Source: Actinomycetota bacterium (GTDB lineage Bacteria > Actinomycetota > Geothermincolia > Fen-727 > Anoxymicrobiaceae). From it: 41,457 nt of DNA. Below the pieces are notes generated by a model. The model ran no database searches, was not told where the DNA came from, and worked only from the letters and a program-made list of their open reading frames with translations. The DNA is taken from NCBI GenBank assembly GCA_016927325.1, contig JAFGMY010000018.1:1-41457 (forward strand), read 5' to 3'. This document shows, one piece after another, positions 8,576 through 17,321 of the stretch (within the stretch, counting starts at the first letter, position 1; each line of letters begins with the position of its first letter). Position numbers and translations under genes: made by a program.

Positions 8576-10281
8576 GGTTTTCTCATGTTACAGTCCCTAC
8601 CTTGAGGGAAAAACCGGCGGACGCGGAGACGGCGAGCCATGAACTTCTGATAAGAGCCGGCATGATGAGGCCCGCCGCGGCCGGAATATACTCTTTTCTG
8701 CCGCTTGGCGCACTGGCTCTGGCGAGAGTTGAGAACATCGTACGGGACGAGATGAATGCAGCTGGTGCTCTGGAGGTGGCTTTGCCTACCCTGCACCCAT
8801 CCGAACCCTGGATCCAGAGCGGACGGTGGCAGGCGTATGGCCCCGAGATGATGAGGATGAAAGACAGGCAGGGAAGAGAGTTCTGCCTGGGCCCGACCGC
8901 TGAAGAGGTAATTACCTCTATTATAGCGAGGAGCGCACCTTCATACAGGGACCTTCCGATAAACCTTTATCAAATACAGACCAAGTTCAGGGACGAGATC
9001 AGGCCCCGGTTCGGCTTAATGCGGGGCCGCGAGTTCAGGATGAAGGACGCCTACAGTTTTCATACCAGCGAGGAAGATCTCGACCGTGAGTTCAAAGCCA
9101 TGTATGGGGCTTACGTTTCGATCGCAAAGAGATGTTCGCTGGAGACAAGTGTTGTTGAAGCCGCGACCGGCCTGATCGGCGGCAGTGAATCGAGCGAGTT
9201 TATGGTTCCATCCGATATCGGTGAAGATGTACTGGTCCACTGCGAAAGCTGCGATTATGGGGCCAATGCGGAAATGGAGAAACACAGACCGGCCATAAAA
9301 ATGGGGGAAGCTGCTGCAGGGTCTCTCGAAGAGGTGCATACTCCCGGAATGACGTCGATAGAAGAGGTGGCCGGCTTTATGAAGACTGCGCAGACGTCGG
9401 TGATCAAATGCGTACTCTATGTTTCCGGTAACGAACCGGTCGCGGTTTTTGTACCCGGGTACCGCGATGTATCGGAGTCTAAGCTCGCGATGCATCTCGG
9501 CACAGATGATTTTCATCCCATGAGGGAAGATGAAATAGAGAGGTACCCGGACCTCGCGGTGGGATTTGTCGGGCCGGTGGGGCTGGATGGTGTAAAAACT
9601 GTTTTTGATTCCGAGTTGAAGGGGGTCAAGGGAGTAATATGCGGGGCCAACCGAAGTGATTACCACCTTCGCGGGGTGGAGGAAGAAAGAGACTTCAATG
9701 CGGAGCCTCTGTTCGATGTAGCCTCGGTGCAGGAGGGAGATCTGTGCTTTAAGTGCGGAGGTGCGCTTAAACTGTCCAGAGGGATAGAGATCGGACACAT
9801 ATTCAAGCTGGGTCTTAAGTATTCCGAGCCTTTGAACGCCGTGTTTTCAGATAAGAGCGGAGAGCTGAAACCGATTATAATGGGGACATACGGCATCGGA
9901 ACATCGAGGATGCTTGCCACCGTTGTAGAGCAGCACCATGATGAAGCGGGTATAAAATGGCCCAGGGCGGTCGCGCCTCTCCCGGTAGAGATAATTGTGC
10001 TCGGAACAGAAGATGCGAAGCAGGTTGAAACAGCTCTTAAACTTCAAGCCGATTTGAAGGACCGGGGATTAGGAGTCCTTTATGACGACAGGGACTTGAG
10101 CCCGGGCATAAAGTTCAACGACGCGGACCTGGTTGGACTCCCTCTTCAGGTCGTTATCGGGAAGAAGCTGGCGTCGGATGGGACCGTTGATGTAAAAACA
10201 CGCTATACGGGACTCAAGTCCGCTTTTGAGGTTGAAAGCGCGGCCGACATGATAACCAGGGCGCTCGATGAAGCACCCTGA
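8572..10281 (+). CDS. proS: Prolyl-tRNA synthetase, bacterial type with editing insertion
   Basis: Class II aminoacyl-tRNA synthetase charging tRNA-Pro. Motif 1 is in the N-terminal region (RAGMMRPAAAGIYSFLPLG). Motif 2 includes KFRDEIRPRFGLMRGREFRMKD, and motif 3 (GTYGIGTSRMLATVVEQHHDE) is near residue 445. A YbaK-like editing insertion lies at about residues 225-385, with a CxxC pair (CFKC) after it. The anticodon-binding domain occupies the last ~100 residues. The length of 569 fits the bacterial type. The start is a TTG overlapping the ispG stop. The ispG-proS neighbourhood is common in Actinomycetota. Confidence 0.96.
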   Translation: MRFSHVTVPTLREKPADAETASHELLIRAGMMRPAAAGIYSFLPLGALALARVENIVRDEMNAAGALEVALPTLHPSEPWIQSGRWQAYGPEMMRMKDRQGREFCLGPTAEEVITSIIARSAPSYRDLPINLYQIQTKFRDEIRPRFGLMRGREFRMKDAYSFHTSEEDLDREFKAMYGAYVSIAKRCSLETSVVEAATGLIGGSESSEFMVPSDIGEDVLVHCESCDYGANAEMEKHRPAIKMGEAAAGSLEEVHTPGMTSIEEVAGFMKTAQTSVIKCVLYVSGNEPVAVFVPGYRDVSESKLAMHLGTDDFHPMREDEIERYPDLAVGFVGPVGLDGVKTVFDSELKGVKGVICGANRSDYHLRGVEEERDFNAEPLFDVASVQEGDLCFKCGGALKLSRGIEIGHIFKLGLKYSEPLNAVFSDKSGELKPIIMGTYGIGTSRMLATVVEQHHDEAGIKWPRAVAPLPVEIIVLGTEDAKQVETALKLQADLKDRGLGVLYDDRDLSPGIKFNDADLVGLPLQVVIGKKLASDGTVDVKTRYTGLKSAFEVESAADMITRALDEAP

Positions 10282-10513
10282 ATCGTATGGCGCGAAGATG
10301 AAATGGGAGAAAGTCGCCGTTGCCCCGAATGAAGTGGTAGCGGGGCTTCTAGAGACTGCATTGAAGCGATCGGGAATTCCCGTGCTGAATAAGAAGACCG
10401 GTCTGGACGACTTCCCGTTGTCACCGGCCAACCAGCGGGCGATCTATGTCCCTCAAGGCATGAAAGAGGTCGCTCTTGAACTGCTGAGGGATCTATGGGA
10501 TATTGAGCGGTGA
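10268..10513 (+). CDS. Small DUF2007-like protein
   Basis: An 81-residue soluble protein. The pattern WEKVAVAPNEVVAGLLETALKRSGIP followed by a C-terminal YVPQGMKEVALELL resembles DUF2007 (putative prokaryotic signal-transducing protein), a small alpha/beta fold related to the PII-like group. Function is not established. The ATG at 10268 overlaps the proS end by 14 bp; an in-frame ATG at 10298 would begin directly at the conserved part (MKWEKV). It probably belongs to the proS transcript. The family call rests on pattern recognition only. Confidence 0.65.
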   Translation: MKHPESYGAKMKWEKVAVAPNEVVAGLLETALKRSGIPVLNKKTGLDDFPLSPANQRAIYVPQGMKEVALELLRDLWDIER

Positions 10514-10573
10514 TTATTGGAGGGTTACCGTCTCACACGCGCTGACGATCATCCATCAAGAGGTGTACCGACT

Positions 10574-11239
10574 ATGGTTTCAGATGAGAAAATATCACCA
10601 GTTAAAGGCCCGGACACTGATGCGGAGCAGATATCAACCGGTGAAAAGATCGATTTAAGGCTACGCTGGTTCGCCGATTTTTACCTCAGGCCTTTTTACT
10701 GGCTGTTCGGCAAACTGGGGGTTTCCCCCAACTGGATCACATTTCTGGGTCTCGCCATGGCTTTGCTCTGCGGCTATCTCCTGGCAATCGGCAAGGTGCC
10801 GTATGCCGCCGCCGCTTTCACGGTTTCAGGCATACTCGATCTGCTGGACGGCTACGTGGCCAAAAAGTTCAACAGGATGTCGTCACTGGGTTCTTTTCTC
10901 GATTCGGTTTCCGACCGCATTGCGGATGCGGCTGTTTACCTCGGCTTGATGCTTTATTTCCTGAACCGCGGCGAGGGTCTCTATGCCGGACTGGCCGTCG
11001 CCGTAATGGTCCTTTCATTTCTCATAAGTTATGTGAGGGCAAAGGCGGAAACATTAGGGGTCAGGTGCAGGTCAGGGTTGATGTCAAGGGCTCCGAGGTT
11101 TCTGGTAATGCTTCTGGCCTTGTACTTGAACGGCTTGAGTGACTGGATCCTGCGAATCGACTTATGGATTCTTACGGTGCTGATACTGGAGACCCTGGCG
11201 GAGAGAATTATCGAAACATGGAGGGCGTTGGACAAGTGA
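10574..11239 (+). CDS. pgsA: CDP-alcohol phosphatidyltransferase, probable phosphatidylinositol-phosphate synthase
   Basis: Membrane enzyme transferring an alcohol phosphate to CDP-diacylglycerol. The CDP-alcohol motif is present as DGYVAKKFNRMSSLGSFLDS followed by VSDRIAD, with Lys in place of the usual Arg after the first Asp-Gly pair. The later RAKAETLGVRCRSGLMSRAPRF resembles mycobacterial PgsA1, which makes phosphatidylinositol phosphate. About five or six membrane helices follow a ~45-residue polar N-terminus. I chose the ATG at 10574 because AGAGGTG lies 7 nt upstream; the track start at 10517 is less likely. The next gene starts at GTGA on its stop. The acyltransferase and PimA-like neighbours support an inositol-lipid role. 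Confidence 0.87.
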   Translation: MVSDEKISPVKGPDTDAEQISTGEKIDLRLRWFADFYLRPFYWLFGKLGVSPNWITFLGLAMALLCGYLLAIGKVPYAAAAFTVSGILDLLDGYVAKKFNRMSSLGSFLDSVSDRIADAAVYLGLMLYFLNRGEGLYAGLAVAVMVLSFLISYVRAKAETLGVRCRSGLMSRAPRFLVMLLALYLNGLSDWILRIDLWILTVLILETLAERIIETWRALDK

Positions 11240-12114
11240 AGATTAATTACTACCTTTTTTTCATTATGGGAAAAGTGATAGGTTTTCTGCCGGTAGGCAT
11301 TTCGATGCGGCTTGCCAGGATCGGTGGAAGTGCTTACTACTACGCCGTGAAGAAAAAGCGGGAGCAGGCCAAGAAGAATATTCGGCGGGTGCTGGGAAAC
11401 GACGCATCAGGCAGGGAGATCGCGCGTATGGCTAAAAAGATGTGTCAGCATTACGCCCAGTACTGGATCGATATTTTCTGGGTGCCGACGAGGACCAGGG
11501 AGTACATACTGGACAGGTTTTCGATTATAGACCTCGAGAACTTCGACAAGGCCTTCGCCATGGGGAAAGGTGTACTGGTGGTCTTGCCTCATTTCGGGTC
11601 CTGGGAGGCGGGAGCGGTGTACCTTGCCACGCGGGGCAACTTTTCGGCGGTCGCGGAAGTGCTTGAGCCCCCCGAGCTGTTTCAACTGTTCTGTGAAATG
11701 AGAGAGTCGGTCGGAATAACAATATTTCCCTACGACCATAAGCCGAGAACAAGGCTCCGGATGATAGAGTTTTTAAGGGACGGGGGCATGCTCGCTCTTC
11801 TTGCCGACCGGGATATCAAGGGAACAGGTGTGGATGTGGAGTTTTTCGGGGAAACAACAACATTTCCACCCGGCCCCGCCGCACTGGCTTTCAAGGGAGA
11901 ATCTCCTATCGTATGCGTAAACGTAATGAAGAACAGTGACGGGACATGGACCGCCCGTGCGACCGAGCCGATAATGCCCGACATGGAGGCTGACAGAAGA
12001 GAGATATTGAGGGAAATGATGCAGGAAGTGGCATATAAGCTCGAGGATTTAATAAGAGACGACCCCGCCCAGTGGCATATGCTTATGCCCGCCTGGCCGG
12101 GTGACCGTGATTAG
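11236..12114 (+). CDS. Lysophospholipid/lauroyl-type acyltransferase, PatA-like
   Basis: LpxL/HtrB-superfamily acyltransferase. In mycobacteria the equivalent gene between pgsA and pimA is patA, which acylates the mannose of phosphatidylinositol mannosides using acyl-CoA. The catalytic H-x4-D/E motif is HFGSWE, near residue 115. Downstream blocks include LLADRDIKGTGVDVEFFG and FPPGPAALAF, typical of the family. One N-terminal hydrophobic segment is present. The GTG at 11236 is chosen because GGAGGG lies ~10 nt upstream and the codon overlaps the pgsA stop (GTGA); the track start at 11164 overlaps pgsA by 76 bp. Its stop overlaps convergently with the minus-strand gene that follows. Confidence 0.85.
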   Translation: MKINYYLFFIMGKVIGFLPVGISMRLARIGGSAYYYAVKKKREQAKKNIRRVLGNDASGREIARMAKKMCQHYAQYWIDIFWVPTRTREYILDRFSIIDLENFDKAFAMGKGVLVVLPHFGSWEAGAVYLATRGNFSAVAEVLEPPELFQLFCEMRESVGITIFPYDHKPRTRLRMIEFLRDGGMLALLADRDIKGTGVDVEFFGETTTFPPGPAALAFKGESPIVCVNVMKNSDGTWTARATEPIMPDMEADRREILREMMQEVAYKLEDLIRDDPAQWHMLMPAWPGDRD

Positions 12115-13211
12115 CCGCGGATAATATCGAGTATCAATTCACGCGTACTTCTTTCTCCCGGCAGGGAGTAGTGGCTTCCCTCAATGAAGACCGGTTTTCC
12201 CAGGTGGAACTTTGATGCGGCCGCCGTTGAAGATTCGGGGCTGTTCAACCATGTTCCTGCGGTTGACAGTACCGTTACATTGCCCGAAGCGATGTTTTCC
12301 GGCACTTTCATGCCGCCGATAAGTTTTGACAGGCTGACCCTTGTTCCGGGTTCGTGTCTCGCCGGAGGTTTGAACGCTGAGACAAGCACATCGAGAATGT
12401 TGAGTTCTCTGAGGGCGTTCACCGCGCATGAGCCGTCCGCAGCTATGGCCGTCGGGTCAACAGCCACGGCGTGCAGTACCTCCTCGCGATCGCCGGCGCA
12501 TTTGACAGCCGCGATACCGCCCATGCCGACACCGACAACCACGATTTCATTACTTCCGGTTCTTTCGACGAGCGTTTCCGCCATCGCTTCGACTGTGATC
12601 TCCATGAACGGGGATGACAAGCCCCGTGGATTCATGCCGTGACCGTCGATGTCGAACGCAATCGAGGCGTGTCCCTCGGAAGAGAGGAAGGTGGCGAGTC
12701 CGCGTAGGTCTTCTCTGGAGCCGCCGTACTCGTGGATCAGCATGACCGGGACGTTGATGTCACCGGTTTCGCATGGATTCATCAACAAAGCGGGCACGCG
12801 CAAGCCGTCCGTCTCTACATAAACCGTCTCTGTTCCACCAGCCTCCGGCACCGGCAGTCCAACCCTTTTTTTTCGGGCAAAGGAAATCCCGGTGATTCTG
12901 AAAATAAATGAAAGAAAAAACTGGGCGATCGTGGCCGCTAAAATGCCAAGCGTGAGAAGCACCAGTGTTTCCACTCCCTCCACATCGGGAGCTGCGAAAT
13001 GACTGGGTTCTGAAAAGTACCAGGACCCGGAAATGACGATCATTAGAAGGCCGGCTGCGATGGTCCAGTACTTCCTGTCGGGGCAGCCGGTGAGGGAAAT
13101 TCCGTTCAGTTTTTTCCACGCGACCAGGAACTGCCAAAGCCCGAGCGCCAGGAAGAAGAACATTATGAGCATGGCCGGCAGGTCGCCTCTGGCGTGCACT
13201 ACGTTTTTCAT
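12111..13211 (-). CDS. Membrane-anchored alpha/beta-hydrolase-like protein, probably catalytically inactive
   Basis: A 366-residue protein with three hydrophobic segments in the first ~115 residues, then an alpha/beta-hydrolase-like domain (~125-366) resembling dienelactone hydrolase/acetyl-xylan-esterase proteins. The oxyanion region is MLIHEYGG, and the fold continues with IAFDIDGHG. The nucleophile elbow, normally G-x-S-x-G, reads GVGMGG: the serine is Gly (GGC; a Ser AGC codon is one base away). The usual HGTxD acid motif reads AGTWL, while the histidine (EGSHYS) is kept. This suggests a non-catalytic protein. It starts on the stop of the PAP2-like gene (TGATG), so the two are coupled. 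The protein ends 4 bp into the convergent acyltransferase gene. Confidence 0.75.
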   Translation of the reverse strand: MKNVVHARGDLPAMLIMFFFLALGLWQFLVAWKKLNGISLTGCPDRKYWTIAAGLLMIVISGSWYFSEPSHFAAPDVEGVETLVLLTLGILAATIAQFFLSFIFRITGISFARKKRVGLPVPEAGGTETVYVETDGLRVPALLMNPCETGDINVPVMLIHEYGGSREDLRGLATFLSSEGHASIAFDIDGHGMNPRGLSSPFMEITVEAMAETLVERTGSNEIVVVGVGMGGIAAVKCAGDREEVLHAVAVDPTAIAADGSCAVNALRELNILDVLVSAFKPPARHEPGTRVSLSKLIGGMKVPENIASGNVTVLSTAGTWLNSPESSTAAASKFHLGKPVFIEGSHYSLPGERSTRELILDIIRG

Positions 13212-13876
13212 CAGCGGCCCGCTCCTCTCCTGAAGCTTCCCGGAGTTCTGATCGAGCTCAGGACTCTATACTCGGCATTGGTGAGCTTCTTCGCGAGCGG
13301 GGCATAAAGCGGCAGCGCCGCCCTGGCGGCGCATGCGGAAGCTGCCGCCAGGAGCAACCCGCCCGCAATGTCCAGCGGATAATGTACGCCGGCAGCCACT
13401 CTTGAAAAGCATGCGTAAAAGCCCAGCAGAAGCATGGCGGCGGCTACCCGCCTGTTGTAAAAAAAGACCGCTAACGCCATTGTGAAAAACAGGGTGGCCG
13501 GATTGGAGGGGAACGCGGAGTCGGTATTGTGATAAAAGAGGAAATTAACCTCATAGCTGGTAAAGGGGCGCGGCCTGAAGAACATATTATTGAGTATGAA
13601 AAGAAGGGCCATTGATATAATGACAGCGAGAAACACTGAGAGGAATCCGGAAAAAGCGTTTTCTCTTTCGCGGCGGTTCATTGCCATTGGTATGGTAAGG
13701 AGTACAAGTATGACGAGGACAACTGGTATTATGTGATCATCCGCCCCCAGGCGGAAAAACCAGTCCAGTGCTCGGTTGCCGCCGGCGAGTGAGTTGGCGG
13801 CCTGGAAAAATGCTTTGTCTATTGATATAAGAAGTCGAGCTATTGCGGTCACGCGGCTCCCTGCTGTTGCGAACAT
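13211..13876 (-). CDS. PAP2-superfamily membrane protein (lipid phosphatase-like, altered active site)
   Basis: A 221-residue multi-pass membrane protein of the PAP2/undecaprenyl-diphosphatase type. The C1 region is NNMFFRPRPF, with Asn where the K-x6-RP lysine normally is. C2 reads FPSNPATL, with Pro replacing the His of PSGH/PSNH. C3 is intact (SRVAAGVHYPLD). The C2 His assists catalysis in the family and the C3 His is the nucleophile, so activity may be reduced or changed. Five to six hydrophobic segments are visible. It is the first gene of a two-gene minus-strand unit and diverges from the PimA-like gene 67 bp away. Substrate unknown; a polyprenyl or phosphatidyl phosphate is plausible. 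Confidence 0.8.
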   Translation of the reverse strand: MFATAGSRVTAIARLLISIDKAFFQAANSLAGGNRALDWFFRLGADDHIIPVVLVILVLLTIPMAMNRRERENAFSGFLSVFLAVIISMALLFILNNMFFRPRPFTSYEVNFLFYHNTDSAFPSNPATLFFTMALAVFFYNRRVAAAMLLLGFYACFSRVAAGVHYPLDIAGGLLLAAASACAARAALPLYAPLAKKLTNAEYRVLSSIRTPGSFRRGAGR

Positions 13877-13943
13877 GCTGTCGGCTTTGAAACGCAGGGA
13901 GAATAATAACCGATTTCGAAGGTAAATGCATGGTAGTGGTCAT

Positions 13944-15074
13944 ATGAGAATAGCAATCGTTTCACCATATTCCTGGAAGCATCCGGGTGGAGTCAACAAT
14001 CATATCCGGGGCTTGTCCGGTCAATTGATAAAGCTCGGCCACGAGGTCGCCGTTATGGCTCCCGACGGTTCCGGGAAGGCGGACGGAGCTTCAGTCGTTG
14101 AAACACGGTGGGGCGACTGCCCGGTATTTTCCGCAGGCAGATCATTCGCGATCCCCGCGAACGGTTCCATCGCCAACCTGGCACTGGTTCCCGGAACCGG
14201 AAGAAGGGTCAGGGCGTTTCTGCGGGAGGGACGGTTCGACGTTGTGCACGTGCACGAACCTCTGGTGCCCCTGGTGTCTACGGCGGCTCTGGGTGGTACC
14301 GGGTACCGGCTGGTTGCGACATTCCATGCGGCATCTGAAGGCCAGGACCTTCTCTACAGGGTCGCAAGATTAAGGTATGGGAGGCTTTTTGAAAATATAG
14401 ACTGCAGGGTAGCGGTTTCTCTCTCGGCGAAAAAAGTAATAGCGGGATATTTTCCGGGGGAGTACAGGATAGTGCCGAATGGGGTTGAAGAATCGAGATT
14501 CAGCGGTTTTGTCGGTACCGGAAAAAAGGAACTGTGGAGAAACGAGACTTTGATCCTGTTTGTGGGGAGGGACGAACCCAGGAAAGGGCTGCCGGTCCTG
14601 CTGGAAGCTTTCGAAACGGTGGTGAAGAAAATGCCAGGTTGCAGGCTGTTGCTCGCCGGGTCTTCAATAGAGGAAGAAAGGGTCTTTCCGAAGCTGAGTC
14701 CCGAGCTTCGGCGGAAGGTGACCGTTCTCGGCCATGTAAGTGATGAGGAGCTTCCCGCGTACTACGCGATGTCGGATGTCTTCTGCGCTCCCGCGCTGGG
14801 CGGAGAGAGCTTCGGCATCATTTTACTCGAGGCGATGGCGGCGGGCACACCGGTTGTAGCTTCGGACATAGACGGTTACAGGGACGTGGTTGAATCCACC
14901 GGGGGCGGTATTTTGTTTGAGAATGGAAACGCGAGACATCTCTCATGCAAGTTGATGGAGGTTCTTGCAGACCGGGAGTTTCGCGGCAGGCTTGCATCCG
15001 ACGGACGAAATGGTGTTAAGCGGTATTCATGGGACCGGGTGGCGCTGGAAATAGAGTCTTGCTACAGAAGCTGA
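13944..15074 (+). CDS. GT4-family glycosyltransferase, PimA-like (phosphatidylinositol mannosyltransferase)
   Basis: GT-B fold, family-4 glycosyltransferase. The N-terminus MRIAIVSPYSWKHPGGVNNH closely follows PimA, which adds the first mannose from GDP-mannose to phosphatidylinositol on the inner membrane face. FDVVHVHEPLVP lies in the N-terminal domain. The C-terminal donor domain shows LFVGRDEPRKGLPVLLEAF and the E-x7-E motif in GESFGIILLEAMAAGTPVVA. I chose the ATG at 13944 because it matches the family N-terminus; the track ATG at 13926 adds six residues. Location near pgsA and the PatA-like gene supports the inositol-lipid role. Another lipid or sugar acceptor cannot be excluded. Confidence 0.82.
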   Translation: MRIAIVSPYSWKHPGGVNNHIRGLSGQLIKLGHEVAVMAPDGSGKADGASVVETRWGDCPVFSAGRSFAIPANGSIANLALVPGTGRRVRAFLREGRFDVVHVHEPLVPLVSTAALGGTGYRLVATFHAASEGQDLLYRVARLRYGRLFENIDCRVAVSLSAKKVIAGYFPGEYRIVPNGVEESRFSGFVGTGKKELWRNETLILFVGRDEPRKGLPVLLEAFETVVKKMPGCRLLLAGSSIEEERVFPKLSPELRRKVTVLGHVSDEELPAYYAMSDVFCAPALGGESFGIILLEAMAAGTPVVASDIDGYRDVVESTGGGILFENGNARHLSCKLMEVLADREFRGRLASDGRNGVKRYSWDRVALEIESCYRS

Positions 15075-15130
15075 AACCGAACCTGACACGGTTGTTAATC
15101 GGTTACCTGCTATACGGGGAGTGATTGAAG

Positions 15131-16807
15131 ATGGGTGATATTTCAGGCGATGGTCTCCGGTGGTGGGGATGGGGAGAAACGAATAAGAGTTACCCGGTAG
15201 AGAAAAGGCCGGAGTATATTGAGTATCTCAAGAAAAGAATCGGCGTTGAAATAAAGGAACTGCGCACCCCCGATCCGAAACTGGGGCAGATTGATCTTCA
15301 GAAACCGGGGATAAGTGAAAAAGACCTGAAGCGTCTCGAGAAAGCAGCCGGGGGCGGAATGGTTTCAACCACTGATGAAGACCGGATAAGACATGCGGCC
15401 GGCAAGAGCTACAGGGATGTAATCCGGGCCCGGCTCGGAGTGATAGAAAACCCTCCTGACGCTGTTTTTTATCCAGGGTCTGAGGAAGATGTGGCGTCTG
15501 TAATGGAAGCGGCTGAAGACATGTCCCTGGCGCTGGTTCCATACTGCGGCGGAAGCAGTGTGGTCGGGGGTGTAGAGCCGATGAAAGGAGCAGATCTTAA
15601 GGGTACGGTCTCCGTTGATATGCGCGGCATGGCGGAACTCATTTGCGTTGACCCGGTAAGCATGACGGCCAGGTTCCAGGCGGGCGTCTGGGGCCCGCGG
15701 CTCGAAGCCGAACTGGAAAAACACGGCTTGTATCTGGGCCATGCGCCCGAGTCTTTTAAATACAGCGGTCTGGGAGGATGGATCGCCAGCAGATCCGCAG
15801 GGAGACAGTCGACCGGTTACGGGAAGATCGAGGAGATGGTTGAGTCACTGCGTATGATCGCTCCCGGGGGAGTTGTGGATACGCGGGAAACTCCCGCCTC
15901 GGCAACAGGTCCCGACCTTGTGCGGATTGTCTGCGGCTCTGAAGGTGTTCTGGGAATAGTAACGGAGGCAACGGTGAAAGTCCGCAGGAGGCCGGAGCTG
16001 TTCAATTACAGGGGACTTCTGTTCAAGGAGTTCGAAGCGGGAGCCGAGGCGGTGCGCGAGATCATGCAGACAGGGGTTGTCCCTGAGACGATAAGGGTCT
16101 CGGATATGGAGGAGACGGCCCTTGCGTACAGGCTGATGGGGCGTTTCAAGAACAAGGCCCTAGATGCAGGACTGGATTTGGCGATGAAGACTCTCGGGTC
16201 GATTGGTTACTCGTTCGACAGGGGTTCATACGCGGTGATCGGGTGTGAAGGGGAGGAAAAAGACGTCCGCCGCCGCATGCGGAAGATCATGTCTGTGTGC
16301 AGAAAACACGGGGCGTTCCCGCTGGGCAGATATGCGGGGAACCAATGGTATAAGAACCGTTACGACCACCCGTACCTGAGGGACATTATGCTCGGCTGGG
16401 GCCTGCTCGTCGACACCCTCGAAACAGCGGCAGACTGGTCGAAGGTGTCTGGTTTGCAGGAGAAGGTCACCGGGGCGATAAAAGGAGCACTGGACGATTA
16501 CGGCTCGAAGTCAATTGTGACCAGCCACCTTTCTCATTCTTACCGAAGTGGATCGAGCCTGTATTTCATTTTTATTGGAAACCGTTCGGAGGGGCGGGAG
16601 ATAGAACAGTGGGAACACCTCAAGAGAAAAGCAGGAGAGGCGATTCTGGCCGGAGGCGGAACGATCAGCCATCATCACGGAGTGGGTTACGAACACGTTC
16701 CCTGGTTTGTCCGTGAGTATGGGGAGCAGGGCATGAGCGCCTTAAGGGCCTTGAAGAGCGCACTGGATCCATCGGGAATCATGAATCCCGGCAAGCTTGG
16801 GCTTTAA
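15131..16807 (+). CDS. FAD-linked oxidase family protein, alkyl-DHAP synthase-like
   Basis: A 558-residue VAO/PCMH-type flavoprotein. The N-terminal RWWGWG motif and the C-terminal His cluster ISHHHGVGYEHVPW are hallmarks of the alkyldihydroxyacetonephosphate synthase (AGPS) group, which makes the ether bond of ether lipids. The FAD-binding domain spans about residues 105-285, including LVPYCGGSSVVGG and the KYSGLGGWIASRSAGRQS region. The ATG at 15131 has GGGGAG about 9 nt upstream and is preferred over the TTG at 15125. It follows the inositol-lipid genes, which fits a lipid role. D-lactate/glycolate oxidase-type relatives share the fold, so the substrate is an inference. Confidence 0.78.
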   Translation: MGDISGDGLRWWGWGETNKSYPVEKRPEYIEYLKKRIGVEIKELRTPDPKLGQIDLQKPGISEKDLKRLEKAAGGGMVSTTDEDRIRHAAGKSYRDVIRARLGVIENPPDAVFYPGSEEDVASVMEAAEDMSLALVPYCGGSSVVGGVEPMKGADLKGTVSVDMRGMAELICVDPVSMTARFQAGVWGPRLEAELEKHGLYLGHAPESFKYSGLGGWIASRSAGRQSTGYGKIEEMVESLRMIAPGGVVDTRETPASATGPDLVRIVCGSEGVLGIVTEATVKVRRRPELFNYRGLLFKEFEAGAEAVREIMQTGVVPETIRVSDMEETALAYRLMGRFKNKALDAGLDLAMKTLGSIGYSFDRGSYAVIGCEGEEKDVRRRMRKIMSVCRKHGAFPLGRYAGNQWYKNRYDHPYLRDIMLGWGLLVDTLETAADWSKVSGLQEKVTGAIKGALDDYGSKSIVTSHLSHSYRSGSSLYFIFIGNRSEGREIEQWEHLKRKAGEAILAGGGTISHHHGVGYEHVPWFVREYGEQGMSALRALKSALDPSGIMNPGKLGL

Positions 16808-17059
16808 TGAAGAGCCGGACCGACGCCTGGAGCGCCCGGCTGTATTCCACGCCCTTGTGATCCGTACCCTCCGGTGCGTACGACGCCGAACCGAGAGCGC
16901 GACTGGAGAGTCACGCCACAAATGACGGAAGCCAGAGACGAGATTCTGCTTCCGGCAAAACCAAACCGCATGCATTGGGGTTGACTTATGTCATTATGAT
17001 ATTTGGTGCTATTGGGTTAGAATCAAGAAACAGTTGTTCTCTAGAAAGTCGAGGTACAA

Positions 17060-17278
17060 ATGAGGGAAAAAGTGGAAGAGGTGCTCGGGAAAGTAAGGCC
17101 GATGCTCCAGAGCGACGGCGGAGACGTCGAGTTGGTTGATATCGAGGATGGAATCGTAAAGGTGAAACTGCTTGGCGCCTGCGGCGGTTGCCCAATGTCG
17201 ACGATGACGCTCAAGAGAGGCATTGAAGCCAAGCTGATGGAAGAAATTCCTGAAGTAAAAGGCGTCGAATCGGTCTGA
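17060..17278 (+). CDS. NifU C-terminal-domain iron-sulfur scaffold protein
   Basis: A 72-residue stand-alone NifU-like (Nfu) domain that carries or transfers Fe-S clusters. The CxxC ligand pair is in [18 protein letters not shown], preceded by [17 protein letters not shown], both typical of Nfu proteins. GAGGTAC lies just upstream of the ATG at 17060. It is a single gene 128 bp ahead of the radical dehydratase activase operon. It could supply clusters to that operon's three Fe-S proteins, but this is inferred from position alone. Confidence 0.9.
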   Translation: MREKVEEVLGKVRPMLQSDGGDVELVDIEDGIVKVKLLGACGGCPMSTMTLKRGIEAKLMEEIPEVKGVESV

Positions 17279-17321
17279 TTCCGATTCTCATGGAATCTGG
17301 AAATTTTATATTTGTCGAATA

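Noticed and set aside
9016-9798. 260-residue minus-strand ORF antisense to proS
   Set aside because: Long open shadow frame opposite a GC-rich gene; composition is not protein-like and proS is certain.
16808-16990. AGCCGG...CCGGCT arms after the AGPS-like gene as a terminator
   Set aside because: Stem of only 6 bp with a 17-nt loop and no T-run; not distinguishable from chance in GC-rich DNA.
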